Positions 25,152 through 34,632 of a DNA stretch of 64,000 bases are shown one piece after another. This DNA comes from Streptomyces sp. NBC_00704 (GTDB taxonomy: Bacteria; Actinomycetota; Actinomycetes; Streptomycetales; Streptomycetaceae). Position 1 is the stretch's first letter, and every line of letters begins with the position of its first letter. The notes below the pieces were generated by a model, which was not told where the DNA came from, did no database searches, and worked only from the letters and a program-made list of their open reading frames with translations. Made by a program: the position numbers and the translations under genes. Location: contig NZ_CP109000.1 of the NCBI RefSeq assembly GCF_036226605.1, positions 4,150,501 through 4,214,500 of the forward strand, read 5' to 3'.

Positions 25152-26132
25152 ATGTATGCGATCACGATTCCCGAACCCGGCGGTCCCGAGGCGCTGGTCT
25201 GGGACGAGGTGCCCGATCCCGTTCCCGGCGAGGGCGAGGTCCTGGTCGAGGTGGTGGCCGGCGCCGTCAACCGCGCCGACATCCTGCAGCGGCAGGGCTT
25301 CTACGACCCGCCGCCCGGTGCGTCGCGCTATCCCGGCCTGGAGTGCTCCGGCAGGATCGCCGCGGTCGGTCCGGGCGTAACCGGCTGGAACACCGGCGAC
25401 GAGGTGTGCGCGCTGCTCGCGGGCGGCGGCTACGCCGAGAAGGTGGCCGTGCCGGCCGGTCAGCTGCTTCCGGTGCCCGAAGGCGTCGACCTCCGGCAGG
25501 CCGCCGCGCTCCCCGAGGTGACCAGCACCGTCTGGTCGAACGTCTTCATGATCGCCCACCTCCGTCCCGGTGAGACGCTGCTCGTGCACGGCGGTTCCAG
25601 CGGCATCGGCACCATGGCGATCCAGCTGGCCAAGGCCGTCGGCGCGCGGGTCGCCGTCACCGCGGGCACCAAGGAGAAGCTGGACAAGTGCGCCGAACTG
25701 GGCGCCGACATCCTGGTCAACTACCGCGAGCAGGACTTCGTCGCCGAGGTCAGGCAGGCCACCGCCGGGGCCGGCGCGGACGTCATCCTCGACAACATGG
25801 GCGCGAAGTACCTGGACCGCAATGTCCAGGCCCTCGCCGTCAATGGCCGTCTCGCGATCATCGGCATGCAGGGCGGCGCCAAGGGCGAGCTGAACATCGG
25901 TGCGCTGCTCGGCAAGCGGGCCGCCGTCACCGCGACCTCGCTGCGGGCCCGTCCCCTGGAGGAGAAGGCCGCGATCGTGGCGGCCGTGCGCGAGCACGTC
26001 TGGCCGCTGGTCGCCGCAGGCCGGGTGCGCCCCGTCGTCGACCGCGAGGTCCCGATGAGCGACGCGGCCGCCGCCCACCGGATCGTGGAGGAGAGCGGCC
26101 ACGTCGGCAAGGTCCTGCTGGTCGCACCCTGA
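25152..26132 (+). CDS. NADPH:quinone oxidoreductase (PIG3/TP53I3-like MDR family)
   Basis: This is a 326-residue medium-chain dehydrogenase/reductase of the quinone oxidoreductase type. It opens with MYAITIPEPGGPEALVWDEVP, has AGAVNRADILQRQGFYDPPPG near residue 45, and a cofactor fold with LLVHGGSSGIGTMAIQLAKA near 140. There are no zinc ligands, as expected for this branch. The PPPGAS motif and NRADILQRQG are typical of the PIG3 group. It would reduce quinones with NADPH. A TAGCGT hexamer 7 nt upstream suggests leaderless translation from the ATG, so the upstream in-frame start at 25113 is not used. It is convergent with the next gene. Confidence 0.88.
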   Translation: MYAITIPEPGGPEALVWDEVPDPVPGEGEVLVEVVAGAVNRADILQRQGFYDPPPGASRYPGLECSGRIAAVGPGVTGWNTGDEVCALLAGGGYAEKVAVPAGQLLPVPEGVDLRQAAALPEVTSTVWSNVFMIAHLRPGETLLVHGGSSGIGTMAIQLAKAVGARVAVTAGTKEKLDKCAELGADILVNYREQDFVAEVRQATAGAGADVILDNMGAKYLDRNVQALAVNGRLAIIGMQGGAKGELNIGALLGKRAAVTATSLRARPLEEKAAIVAAVREHVWPLVAAGRVRPVVDREVPMSDAAAAHRIVEESGHVGKVLLVAP

Positions 26133-26195
26133 CACCCCGCACCCCGCACCCCGACACCCTGGCACCCGGCCGGGTGGGACCCCGGGCGGGCGGTG

Positions 26196-26777
26196 TCAGC
26201 TGCGGCGGAGGCGGAGGGCGGCGATCGCCAGGGCGATGCCGAGGCCGATGAGGACGAGCCCGCTGCCGAGCGGGAGGATCTGCAGGACGGGGCCGTCGGC
26301 CCGGTCCCCCTGGGTAGCCGCCTGCCGCAGGGAGTCCTCCGGCGCCGAGGTCACGGGCGCGGGGGCGTCGGCGCGGGAGTCCTCCGGCGCCGAGGTCACG
26401 GGCGCGGGGGCGTCGGCGGTCTGGGACGTGCCGTCGTCGGCGTGGTCGCCGTCGCCGGCCTCCAGCTCGCCGTCCCCTGCGTCCGGGTCCTCACCGGAGT
26501 CGTCCTCGCTTTCCGGGTCCTGCGCGGTCGCGTCCTCGTCCGCGTCCTCGCGCCCGGGCCGCGCGCGTCCCTCGCCCGCCCGGCTGCCGGCCCGGTCGGG
26601 TTCGTGCGGGGAGGGGGAGGGGGTGGCCGAAGCGGGCGCGTCGGCGTATGCCGGGAGGCGTCCGCGCGCCGGACCGGCCGCGTACGACGCGGCGCCCCCG
26701 TATGTCAGCACCAGGACTCCCGCCAGGGCCGTCATGGCCGCTCGGGTCCCGCACCATGCCCACTGCCTCGGAGTCAC
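26196..26777 (-). CDS. Hypothetical membrane-anchored protein with acidic repeat linker
   Basis: The 193-residue product is not of a family I recognise. It has an N-terminal hydrophobic segment (AAMTALAGVLVLTYGGAASYAAG, which may be a signal peptide). A central acidic P/S/T/D/E-rich linker holds two identical ADAPAPVTSAPEDS units, and a C-terminal span (GSGLVLIGLGIALAIAALRLRR) ends in positive residues. This is the layout of a small cell-surface protein with a C-terminal membrane anchor. It lacks a sortase LPXTG motif. GTG at 26777 is chosen because GGGAGGGGG lies 8 nt upstream. A longer form from 26834 (MSRLVGVF) is possible. Confidence 0.62.
   Translation of the reverse strand: MTPRQWAWCGTRAAMTALAGVLVLTYGGAASYAAGPARGRLPAYADAPASATPSPSPHEPDRAGSRAGEGRARPGREDADEDATAQDPESEDDSGEDPDAGDGELEAGDGDHADDGTSQTADAPAPVTSAPEDSRADAPAPVTSAPEDSLRQAATQGDRADGPVLQILPLGSGLVLIGLGIALAIAALRLRRS
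26331..26418. repeat. 45-bp direct repeat (two copies) in the membrane-anchored hypothetical
   Basis: Bases 26331-26373 recur without change at 26376-26418 (43 bp identical, period 45 bp). The repeat adds one 15-residue unit of the acidic linker and keeps the reading frame. Identity at all bases suggests a recent duplication. Confidence 0.88.
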
Positions 26778-26938
26778 GTCCGTGACCCCCTCCCGGTGAC
26801 CGTTCGCCAAGAAAACACCCACCAAGCGTGACATCGGGGCATTTCGCCCGCATTCCGGACTCCGCCGAACGGACACGCACGCAAACACGGGATCGCCTTT
26901 CACGGGGGGCACCACGGTGATGAGGTGGGCACGTGCGC

Positions 26939-26944
26939 GACAAT
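26939..26944 (+). promoter_or_regulatory. Possible -10 of the bpa gene
   Basis: GACAAT lies 6 nt before the ATG at 26951. It matches the hexamer at the conserved A and T. If used, the transcript would be leaderless from that ATG rather than from the upstream in-frame GTG at 26933. Confidence 0.4.
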
Positions 26945-26950
26945 GACGGC

Positions 26951-27499
26951 ATGGAGATGCCGAGGAACGAAAGGTCGCCGGAGAACGCCCAGAGGATCCT
27001 GGTCGTAGGCCAGGACGGCATGGCGCTCGGCGGCACCGACGCCGACGAGGACTCCCGTGAGATTCCGGTGACGGAGCAGGTCGAGCAGCCGGCGAAGGTC
27101 ATGCGGATCGGAAGCATGATCAAGCAGCTTCTGGAGGAGGTGCGCGCGGCTCCTTTGGACGAGGCGAGCCGGGCCCGGTTGAAGGAGATCCACTCCAGCT
27201 CGGTGAAGGAGCTGGAGGACGGCCTGGCCCCGGAACTGGTGGAGGAACTGGAGCGACTGTCCCTGCCGTTCAACGAGGAGTCGACGCCGAGCGACGCGGA
27301 GCTGCGCATCGCGCAGGCCCAGTTGGTCGGCTGGCTGGAGGGCCTCTTCCACGGCATCCAGACCACGCTCTTCGCCCAGCAGATGGCCGCGCGGGCCCAG
27401 CTGGAGCAGATGCGCCGCGCGCTGCCGCCCGGCATGAGCCATGAGGGCGCGGACGACCCGCGCGCCGCGGGCGGCCGTTCGGGCGGGCCGTACCTGTAG
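26951..27499 (+). CDS. bpa: Bacterial proteasome activator Bpa/PafE
   Basis: The 182-residue product belongs to the Bpa (DUF2587) family. In mycobacteria it forms an ATP-independent dodecameric ring on the 20S proteasome and feeds unfolded proteins to it. Visible parts are QRILVVGQDGMALGG near residue 16, the helical core KVMRIGSMIKQLLEEVRAAPLD, and a long four-helix region ending in FAQQMAARAQLEQMRRALPPGM. The C terminus is GPYL, close to the GQYL docking tail of M. tuberculosis Bpa that opens the proteasome gate. Proteasome genes are not in the window. A GTG start at 26933 would add 6 residues. Confidence 0.9.
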   Translation: MEMPRNERSPENAQRILVVGQDGMALGGTDADEDSREIPVTEQVEQPAKVMRIGSMIKQLLEEVRAAPLDEASRARLKEIHSSSVKELEDGLAPELVEELERLSLPFNEESTPSDAELRIAQAQLVGWLEGLFHGIQTTLFAQQMAARAQLEQMRRALPPGMSHEGADDPRAAGGRSGGPYL

Positions 27500-27545
27500 T
27501 CGTCAGCGGCCGTCCGCAGTACACGCAGACACGCAGTACACATCA

Positions 27546-27572
27546 AGGGCCCGGCGTCACCCGCCGGGCCCT
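27546..27572. terminator. Bidirectional terminator between bpa and the PASTA kinase gene
   Basis: An 11-bp perfect stem (27546-27556 and 27562-27572) with a 5-nt loop lies between convergent stops, followed by CTCTC. Between it and the kinase stop are three degenerate CAGTCGTCCG repeats (about 27600-27645). Confidence 0.7.
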
Positions 27573-27681
27573 CTCACATGCAGTTGCCCGCAGGTCATGC
27601 AGTCGTCCGTTACACAGTCGTCCGCAGGCAGTCGTCCGCAGGTCGCCGCCGAAGACGGGCGGCGGACGCGCCGGCCGGTCC

Positions 27682-29307
27682 TCAGGCCGGGTTGCCGGTG
27701 GAGACCTTCAGTTCGATCTCGGGCATGTCCTTGGGGTCGACGTCCGTGCCGGCCGAGGGGAACTGGTCCATGACCGCGCCGTCGCCGTACGTGTTCTCGT
27801 CGACCTTCGTGATCTTGTATGGCCAGCCGGCGGCCTGGAAGCAGGCCTTGACCGAACCGATGTACTTGAACCGGAAGTTCGGCACCCGGATCTTGTCGGG
27901 GTCGTTGTACGACTCCTGCGGCTCGGAGCACTCCGTCGCCTCGATCGTCTTGGAGGTGTCCGGCGCGCGGTAGTCCGCCGCCTTCGTCACCACCGGCGAG
28001 GAACTCGCGGTCCCGCCGCCGCCCTTGGCATCGTCGTCGCTGCCGCCGCCCACGGTGAGGCTGGCGATCAGACCGCCGACCGCGACGACGGCGACGACGG
28101 CCGAGCCGATGAGGACCGGCTTGTTGTTCCTGCGGCCGCCACCCGAGGGCACGGGGGTCGACGGCTGCGGGCCGAGGTTGTACGGGGTGTGCGGCGCCTG
28201 CTGGTTGTACGCCGGAGCGGGCGTCTGGTAGCCGCCCTGCTGCGGGTAGCCGTAGGACGCCGCGGGCGCCGGAGTGCCGTAGGGGTTCGGGTTGGGGCCG
28301 GGCTGGTACGGCGTCTGCACGCTTCCCTGCGGCGGGGTGCTCTGGCCGACCGGCGGGAACACCGCCGAGCCGACGCCCGCGCCGCTGGACGTCTGCGCGC
28401 CCGGGACGATGCTCGGCGGGGCGGGCTGGAAGGACGCGGCGACGCGCAGGCACTCGTCGCGCATGGCGACGGCGGTCGGGAAACGCTCGTTCGGGTTCTT
28501 CTTCAGCGCGCGGGCGACGAGCGCGTCGACGGCCGGCGGCAGCGCCCGGTTGATCGAGGAGGGGGCCACCGGCTCCTCCTGCACGTGCGCGTACGCGATC
28601 GCAAGCGGTGAATCGGCCTCGAACGGCAGCCGTCCGGTGACCAGTTGGAAGAGCATGATGCCGACCGAGTACAGGTCGGAGCGGGCGTCCACCCCGCGTC
28701 CGAGGGCCTGTTCGGGCGAGAGGTACTGGGGGGTTCCGACGACCATGCCGGTCTGCGTCATCGAGGTGACGCCGGACTGCATGGCGCGGGCGATGCCGAA
28801 GTCCATCACCTTGACCACGCCGCGCTTGGTCATCATCACGTTGCCGGGCTTGATGTCGCGGTGGACCAGGCCCATCTCGTGGCTGATCTCCAGCGCCGCC
28901 AGCACGTCCGCGGTGATCTTCAGCGCCTTGTCGGCCGGCATCGCGCCCTGCCGGCGCACGTCCTCGTCGAGCACCGAGCCGAGCGGGCGGCCCTCGATGT
29001 ACTCCATGACGATGTAGGGGGTGGTGAGCCCGTCCACGTCGTCCTCGCCCGTGTCGAAGACGGAGACGATGTTGGTGTGCGTGAGCTTGGCCACGGCCTG
29101 CGCCTCGCGGCGGAAACGCTCGCGGAAGGCCTGTTCACGGCCCAGTTCGGTGTGCAGGGTCTTGACCGCGACCTGACGGTCGAGCACGGCGTCGTAGGCG
29201 AGGTGGACCGAGGCCATGCCGCCCTCGCCGAGCAAGTCGCGCAGCTGATACCGGCCGGCGGCGAGCGCCCGCCCCGCGTACCGGCCCTGCGCGCCGTCCT
29301 GGCTCAT
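27682..29307 (-). CDS. Receptor-type Ser/Thr protein kinase with one PASTA domain
   Basis: The 541-residue PknB-type kinase has a kinase domain at about residues 20-285 with the glycine loop LLGEGGMASVHLA, HRDIKPGNVMM, DFGIA and GTPQYLSPEQ. A P/Q/Y/G-rich juxtamembrane linker (about 290-390) follows, then one membrane span near 397-420. The single extracellular PASTA-like domain at about 474-541 (VPNFRFKYIGSVKACFQAAGW) would bind cell-wall fragments. PknB itself has four PASTA copies. The gene is divergent from a second kinase, and its cell-wall-sensing role is inferred from family. Two cysteines in the extracellular part may form a disulfide. The ATG at 29307 is the first good start before the kinase domain. 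Confidence 0.88.
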   Translation of the reverse strand: MSQDGAQGRYAGRALAAGRYQLRDLLGEGGMASVHLAYDAVLDRQVAVKTLHTELGREQAFRERFRREAQAVAKLTHTNIVSVFDTGEDDVDGLTTPYIVMEYIEGRPLGSVLDEDVRRQGAMPADKALKITADVLAALEISHEMGLVHRDIKPGNVMMTKRGVVKVMDFGIARAMQSGVTSMTQTGMVVGTPQYLSPEQALGRGVDARSDLYSVGIMLFQLVTGRLPFEADSPLAIAYAHVQEEPVAPSSINRALPPAVDALVARALKKNPNERFPTAVAMRDECLRVAASFQPAPPSIVPGAQTSSGAGVGSAVFPPVGQSTPPQGSVQTPYQPGPNPNPYGTPAPAASYGYPQQGGYQTPAPAYNQQAPHTPYNLGPQPSTPVPSGGGRRNNKPVLIGSAVVAVVAVGGLIASLTVGGGSDDDAKGGGGTASSSPVVTKAADYRAPDTSKTIEATECSEPQESYNDPDKIRVPNFRFKYIGSVKACFQAAGWPYKITKVDENTYGDGAVMDQFPSAGTDVDPKDMPEIELKVSTGNPA

Positions 29308-29666
29308 CTTCTGCGTCCCCCGTCGGCCGTCTGGCGCCGTTGACTGTCGTTGATCGGAAGTGCTATTCCCGGCCAAGTCTGCCGCAGGGCACCGACACGT
29401 CAAGTTCGGTGCCCGTTCCGTGACCCTACGAGAAAGAAGCGTCGCGGAAGCGTTACAGGCGCCGTACGGCCGGTACACACAATTTGCACGGCTGCACGGC
29501 GTACGGGTTTGATGGCCGGTCCGTCCCGGACCGGCGCCGGGGGCCCGCCCCGGGGATCGTTCCGGGGATCGTCCCGGACCGGCGGCTTGCGCGGAGGCTG
29601 TAGCGTGGCCGACGGAGACCGTGACAACACCGCGCGCACCGCGGGCAGAAACGACGGCGAGGACTG
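29308..29666. promoter_or_regulatory. Divergent promoter region of the two kinase genes
   Basis: This 359-bp spacer has no coding potential. The part near 29470-29510 (GGTACACACAATTTGCACGG) is relatively AT-rich and may hold the minus-strand promoter. Near 29521-29580 there are direct repeats GTCCCGGACCGGC (twice) and CCGGGGATCGT (twice). TAGCGT at 29601-29606 is a likely -10 for the plus-strand kinase, which leaves a leader of about 55 nt. Confidence 0.45.
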
Positions 29667-31250
<1,584 letters not shown>

Positions 31251-31294
31251 CCGGACCGGCCGGTCACACCGGCCGCGAAGCAGTTCCTCTCCTC

Positions 31295-31335
31295 CACGCG
31301 CGCGTGGGCCCCTGCCGGGGTCCCACGCGCGCGTG
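31295..31335. terminator. Bidirectional terminator after the kinase gene
   Basis: A 14-bp perfect stem (31295-31308 and 31322-31335, CACGCGCGCGTGGG type) closes a 13-nt loop that itself holds a short CCCC/GGGG pairing. It lies between two convergent genes and has no T tract. Confidence 0.65.
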
Positions 31336-31450
31336 CGTATGGGGTGGGTGTCCCGGGGCCAGGGGCGGTGCACGGTGCATGTGCCGGTGCCGGGCTGGGG
31401 CCGCTGGGGAGAAGGAGGGAGACCCGCGGGGGCCGGCGGGCTCCTCCGGG

Positions 31451-32860
31451 TCAGTCGGTGAACGCTCCGCGGACGGCGTCGTACTCGCGCGTCCACCACA
31501 CCGCGAGCGCCGAGGACGCCGGGAACTGGGAGTCCACGCGGGTGTCGCCGCGCTCGTAGTGCCAGCGCAGCATCCAGAAGTCGTTGAGCCGCTCCCACCA
31601 CACGCGGTGCACGGCCGCCGCGAGTTCACCGGACGAGGCCCCGGCCGTGCGCCGGTACGCGCGTGCGTACTCCCTCGCCTTCGGCAGGTCGAGCGTGCCG
31701 TCGGGCCGGACGAAGAAGATGGCGGCCGCGCGGACGGCCTCCTCCGCGCGGGGCTGCACCCCCAGCCGGTCCCAGTCGACGATGGCGGCGGGTGCGTCCC
31801 CGCGGTAGAGCAGGTTGAAGGGGTGGAAGTCCCCGTGCACCCAGCCGACCGGTCCGCCGTGCGGGGGCCGCCGGTCCGCGTGCCGTTCCAGCAGCCGGCG
31901 CCGCTCCAGAAGGCGGTGGCGGGCCAGTTCGTCGAAGCAGTCGGCGGGGCGGTGGCGCCGCACGCGCGCGAGGAGGTCGTCGATGAGGACGAAGGTGTCC
32001 GCCGGGTCGGGACTCGGCGCGGGATCGTCGGACCGGCCGGGAGCGGGCGACGCGACGGGCGCACCGGCCGCCCCGTACGAGGACGCCGCTTCGGTCAGGC
32101 CGGCCGCGTCGCCGAAGGGCGCGGGGCCGACGTGGGCAGCCTGAGAGGCGCGGGCGGCGTGCGCGGCGGCAGCGCCGGGCGCGTCCGGCGGACCGGGAAG
32201 GCCACGCGGGCCGCTCACGTCGCGCGGGCCGGGGAGGCCGAGGCCCGCGTGGCCGCTGAAAGGGAAGGGGCCCGCCGCGGGAGAGGGCGTTTCCATGGGG
32301 GGCGCGTGTCCCGGACGAGGGGCCGGCCCGGTGCGGGCGGCGCGCCCGCCGGGGGCGTGCGCCGGTTCGCGCGCCGGAGGCACCCGCTCGCCCCGCGCCG
32401 ACGACGGCTGCCCGGCGGAGGACGTGCGCATGACGTGCTCCAGGCCGGCGTGCACCACCCCCAGCAGTGCCCCGAGGCGGCCGCACTGACCGGGGGTGAG
32501 CTGGGAGCCGTGGCGGTGGCGGCCCTCGATCCAGGGGTGCAGGGCGTAGGCGTGGCCGCCGACGACGGCGACCGTGCGGCCGTCGCGTCCGGGCAGCGGT
32601 GGCGCCACGGGGACGCCCAGGTCGGCCAGGCGCTCGGTGGCCCGGTGCTGCCGGGCGATCGACGCGGGGTCGGCGGTGTCCGGGTCGAAGTGGTGTTTGA
32701 GGAAGTACCGGCCGCGGGTGGTGCGCAGCCGGTATCCGCGGTTGAGCAGGCCTTCCTCGACGGGCTCGCAGGCGAGCGCGGAGCCGGCGGCGTACCGGTG
32801 GAGCAGGGCGCCCAGAGGGGGCGCGTGGGGCACTGAGGGGGGTACACAGGAGCGCGGCAC
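31451..32860 (-). CDS. Aminoglycoside-phosphotransferase-like kinase with a long internal insert
   Basis: The 469-residue product has an APH/choline-kinase-like fold. The N lobe (RYFLKHHFDPDT, AYALHPWIEGRHRHG) occupies residues 1-145. A C lobe follows with the catalytic HGDFHPFNLLY near 338 and the metal-binding VDWDRLGV near 357. Between them, about residues 146-280 are a P/A/G/R-rich insert without detectable fold; related proteins usually have a short hinge there. The substrate is unknown. A TAGCAT hexamer lies 7 nt before the GTG at 32860, so translation is probably leaderless. The gene is convergent with the kinase. Confidence 0.78.
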   Translation of the reverse strand: MPRSCVPPSVPHAPPLGALLHRYAAGSALACEPVEEGLLNRGYRLRTTRGRYFLKHHFDPDTADPASIARQHRATERLADLGVPVAPPLPGRDGRTVAVVGGHAYALHPWIEGRHRHGSQLTPGQCGRLGALLGVVHAGLEHVMRTSSAGQPSSARGERVPPAREPAHAPGGRAARTGPAPRPGHAPPMETPSPAAGPFPFSGHAGLGLPGPRDVSGPRGLPGPPDAPGAAAAHAARASQAAHVGPAPFGDAAGLTEAASSYGAAGAPVASPAPGRSDDPAPSPDPADTFVLIDDLLARVRRHRPADCFDELARHRLLERRRLLERHADRRPPHGGPVGWVHGDFHPFNLLYRGDAPAAIVDWDRLGVQPRAEEAVRAAAIFFVRPDGTLDLPKAREYARAYRRTAGASSGELAAAVHRVWWERLNDFWMLRWHYERGDTRVDSQFPASSALAVWWTREYDAVRGAFTD

Positions 32861-32867
32861 GCGCCCG

Positions 32868-32873
32868 ATGCTA
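32868..32873 (-). promoter_or_regulatory. -10 element of a probable leaderless promoter
   Basis: On the minus strand TAGCAT is followed by 7 nt and the GTG start at 32860. No ribosome binding site is present between. Confidence 0.58.
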
Positions 32874-33171
32874 GGCCACTGAACGCGCCTGTGAGCTGCG
32901 CGTTGTCACAGACGGTCACCGAACTGCAACGGGAGTCACGGACGGTCGCATCCGGTCGCGCCGGGGCCCGACGCAAGGGGGCTCGCGGGAGGGCCGTCGC
33001 GCGGGCCGCCCGGCGGGTCCGGCGGCGGGCGGACCTGCGCCCCGACCGCCCGGACGGCCGCAGGTCGCTCCCCGATGGCTCTTCCCGTGGCGCGGGTGGC
33101 CGGGATAACGTGCCGTTGCTCCGGCCTCCTGCAAGGCTGTGACCAGGCTCCTTCCCGACTTTGCCGATTTA

Positions 33172-33185
33172 CTTGGAAATCCAAG
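33172..33185. promoter_or_regulatory. Palindrome CTTGGA-AA-TCCAAG upstream of the second bkd operon
   Basis: A perfect 6-bp dyad with a 2-nt centre, extended imperfectly to TTTRCTTGGA..TCCAAGYAAA. It is 226 bp upstream of the bkdA start, in an AT-rich island. I do not recognise the binder. Confidence 0.55.
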
Positions 33186-33208
33186 CAAAAACGCAGGTCA
33201 AGAGGGGT

Positions 33209-33224
33209 TTCACAGAAATGTGAA
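33209..33224. promoter_or_regulatory. Palindrome TTCACA-GAAA-TGTGAA upstream of the second bkd operon
   Basis: A perfect 6-bp dyad with a 4-nt centre, 24 bp downstream of the first palindrome and 187 bp upstream of bkdA. It is not a Crp site (half-sites are in the opposite order) and not parS. Binder unknown. Confidence 0.55.
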
Positions 33225-33410
33225 GCACTGGGTAACGTGTCGATCGCAGGGCGCTCGCCGGGGCACCTGTCACGCCTGTTCCGACCGAGTGGCACCCACC
33301 CCGTGCACGGGTGTCGGAAATCAGGTGAGCCGCTCCCTCAGGCTCCTGGAGAGCCGGGGGGACCCCAGCCACCCGGCGACCCCGGGGGCCGGACCGACGG
33401 AGGAGCACAC

Positions 33411-34631
33411 GTGACCGTGGAGAGCACTGCCGCGCACAAGCCGCGACGCAGCGCCGGAAGCAAGGCCGGCGCGAGCGGCACCGAGCGCGCCCGCACCACC
33501 GCGAGGAAGAGCGCCGAGCCCGAGCTCGTGCAGCTGCTGACCCCGGAGGGCAAGCGGGTCAAGAACGCCAAGAACGCCGAGTACGCCAAGTACGTCTCCG
33601 GTGTCACCCCTGAAGACCTCCGCGGCCTCTACCGCGACATGGTGCTCACCCGCCGCTTCGACGCCGAGGCGACCGCCCTTCAGCGCCAGGGCGAACTGGG
33701 CCTGTGGGCCTCGCTGCTCGGCCAGGAGGCCGCCCAGATCGGCTCGGGCCGGGCCACCCGCGAGGACGACTACGTCTTCCCGACCTACCGCGAACACGGC
33801 GTCGCCTGGTGCCGCGGCGTCGACCCGACGAACCTGCTCGGCATGTTCCGCGGCGTCAACAACGGCGGCTGGGACCCCAACGGCAACAACTTCCACCTGT
33901 ACACCATCGTCATCGGCTCCCAGACGCTGCACGCGACCGGGTACGCGATGGGCGTCGCCAAGGACGGCGCGGACAGCGCGGTCATCGCCTACTTCGGCGA
34001 CGGCGCCTCCAGCCAGGGCGACGTGGCGGAGTCGTTCACCTTCTCCGCGGTCTACAACGCGCCGGTGGTGTTCTTCTGCCAGAACAACCAGTGGGCGATC
34101 TCCGAGCCCACCGAGAAGCAGACCCGCGTCCCGCTCTACCAGCGCGCCCAGGGCTACGGCTTCCCCGGCGTCCGCGTGGACGGCAACGACGTGCTGGCCT
34201 GCCTCGCGGTCACGCGGTGGGCCCTGGAGCGGGCCCGCAACGGCGAGGGCCCCACCCTCGTCGAGGCGTACACGTACCGCATGGGCGCGCACACCACCTC
34301 CGACGACCCGACGAAGTACCGGGCCGACGAGGAGCGCGAGGCGTGGGAGGCGAAGGACCCGATCCTGCGCCTGCGCCGCCACCTGGAGGCCTCAAACCAC
34401 ACGGACGAGGGATTCTTCGCGGAACTCGAAGCGGAGAGCGAGGCGTTGGGAAGGCGAGTGCGCGAAGCGGTCCGCGCCATGCCGGACCCGGACCGATTCG
34501 CGATCTTCGAGAACGTGTACGCGGACGGACACGCCCTGGTCGACGAGGAGCGCGCGCAGTTCGCCGCGTACCAGGCGTCGTTCGCGACGGAATCCGAGAG
34601 CGGCTTCGCCGCGGGTACGGGGGGAAACTGA
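33411..34631 (+). CDS. bkdA: Branched-chain 2-oxoacid dehydrogenase E1 alpha (second operon)
   Basis: This 406-residue E1 alpha has a basic, disordered N-terminal 45 residues (KPRRSAGSKAGASGTERART). The ThDP fold follows with LLGQEAAQIGSG, a motif from GDGASSQGD near 197 to CQNN near 226, and YRMGAHTTSDDPTKY. It catalyses the decarboxylation step for branched-chain keto acids. A pyruvate-type role cannot be excluded from sequence alone. The GTG at 33411 is preceded by GGAGGAG with a 5-6 nt gap. The first-operon BkdA is clearly homologous but lacks the basic N terminus and diverges in its C-terminal half. Confidence 0.9.
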   Translation: MTVESTAAHKPRRSAGSKAGASGTERARTTARKSAEPELVQLLTPEGKRVKNAKNAEYAKYVSGVTPEDLRGLYRDMVLTRRFDAEATALQRQGELGLWASLLGQEAAQIGSGRATREDDYVFPTYREHGVAWCRGVDPTNLLGMFRGVNNGGWDPNGNNFHLYTIVIGSQTLHATGYAMGVAKDGADSAVIAYFGDGASSQGDVAESFTFSAVYNAPVVFFCQNNQWAISEPTEKQTRVPLYQRAQGYGFPGVRVDGNDVLACLAVTRWALERARNGEGPTLVEAYTYRMGAHTTSDDPTKYRADEEREAWEAKDPILRLRRHLEASNHTDEGFFAELEAESEALGRRVREAVRAMPDPDRFAIFENVYADGHALVDEERAQFAAYQASFATESESGFAAGTGGN

Positions 34632-34632
34632 G

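Larger units (their letters stand above)
32861..33410. other. Long regulatory spacer between the APH-like gene and the second bkd operon
   Basis: This 550-bp region has no plausible gene. The left part is G/C-rich. The right part from about 33160 to 33240 is clearly AT-richer than its surroundings and holds two palindromes (33172-33185 and 33209-33224). A GGAGGAG ribosome site at about 33400 serves bkdA. The leader of the bkd operon may be 150-200 nt long. Confidence 0.55.

Noticed and set aside
33209..33224. Crp or parS site
   Set aside because: The half-site order is opposite to Crp (GTG-N6-CAC), and it differs from the parS palindrome at several positions.
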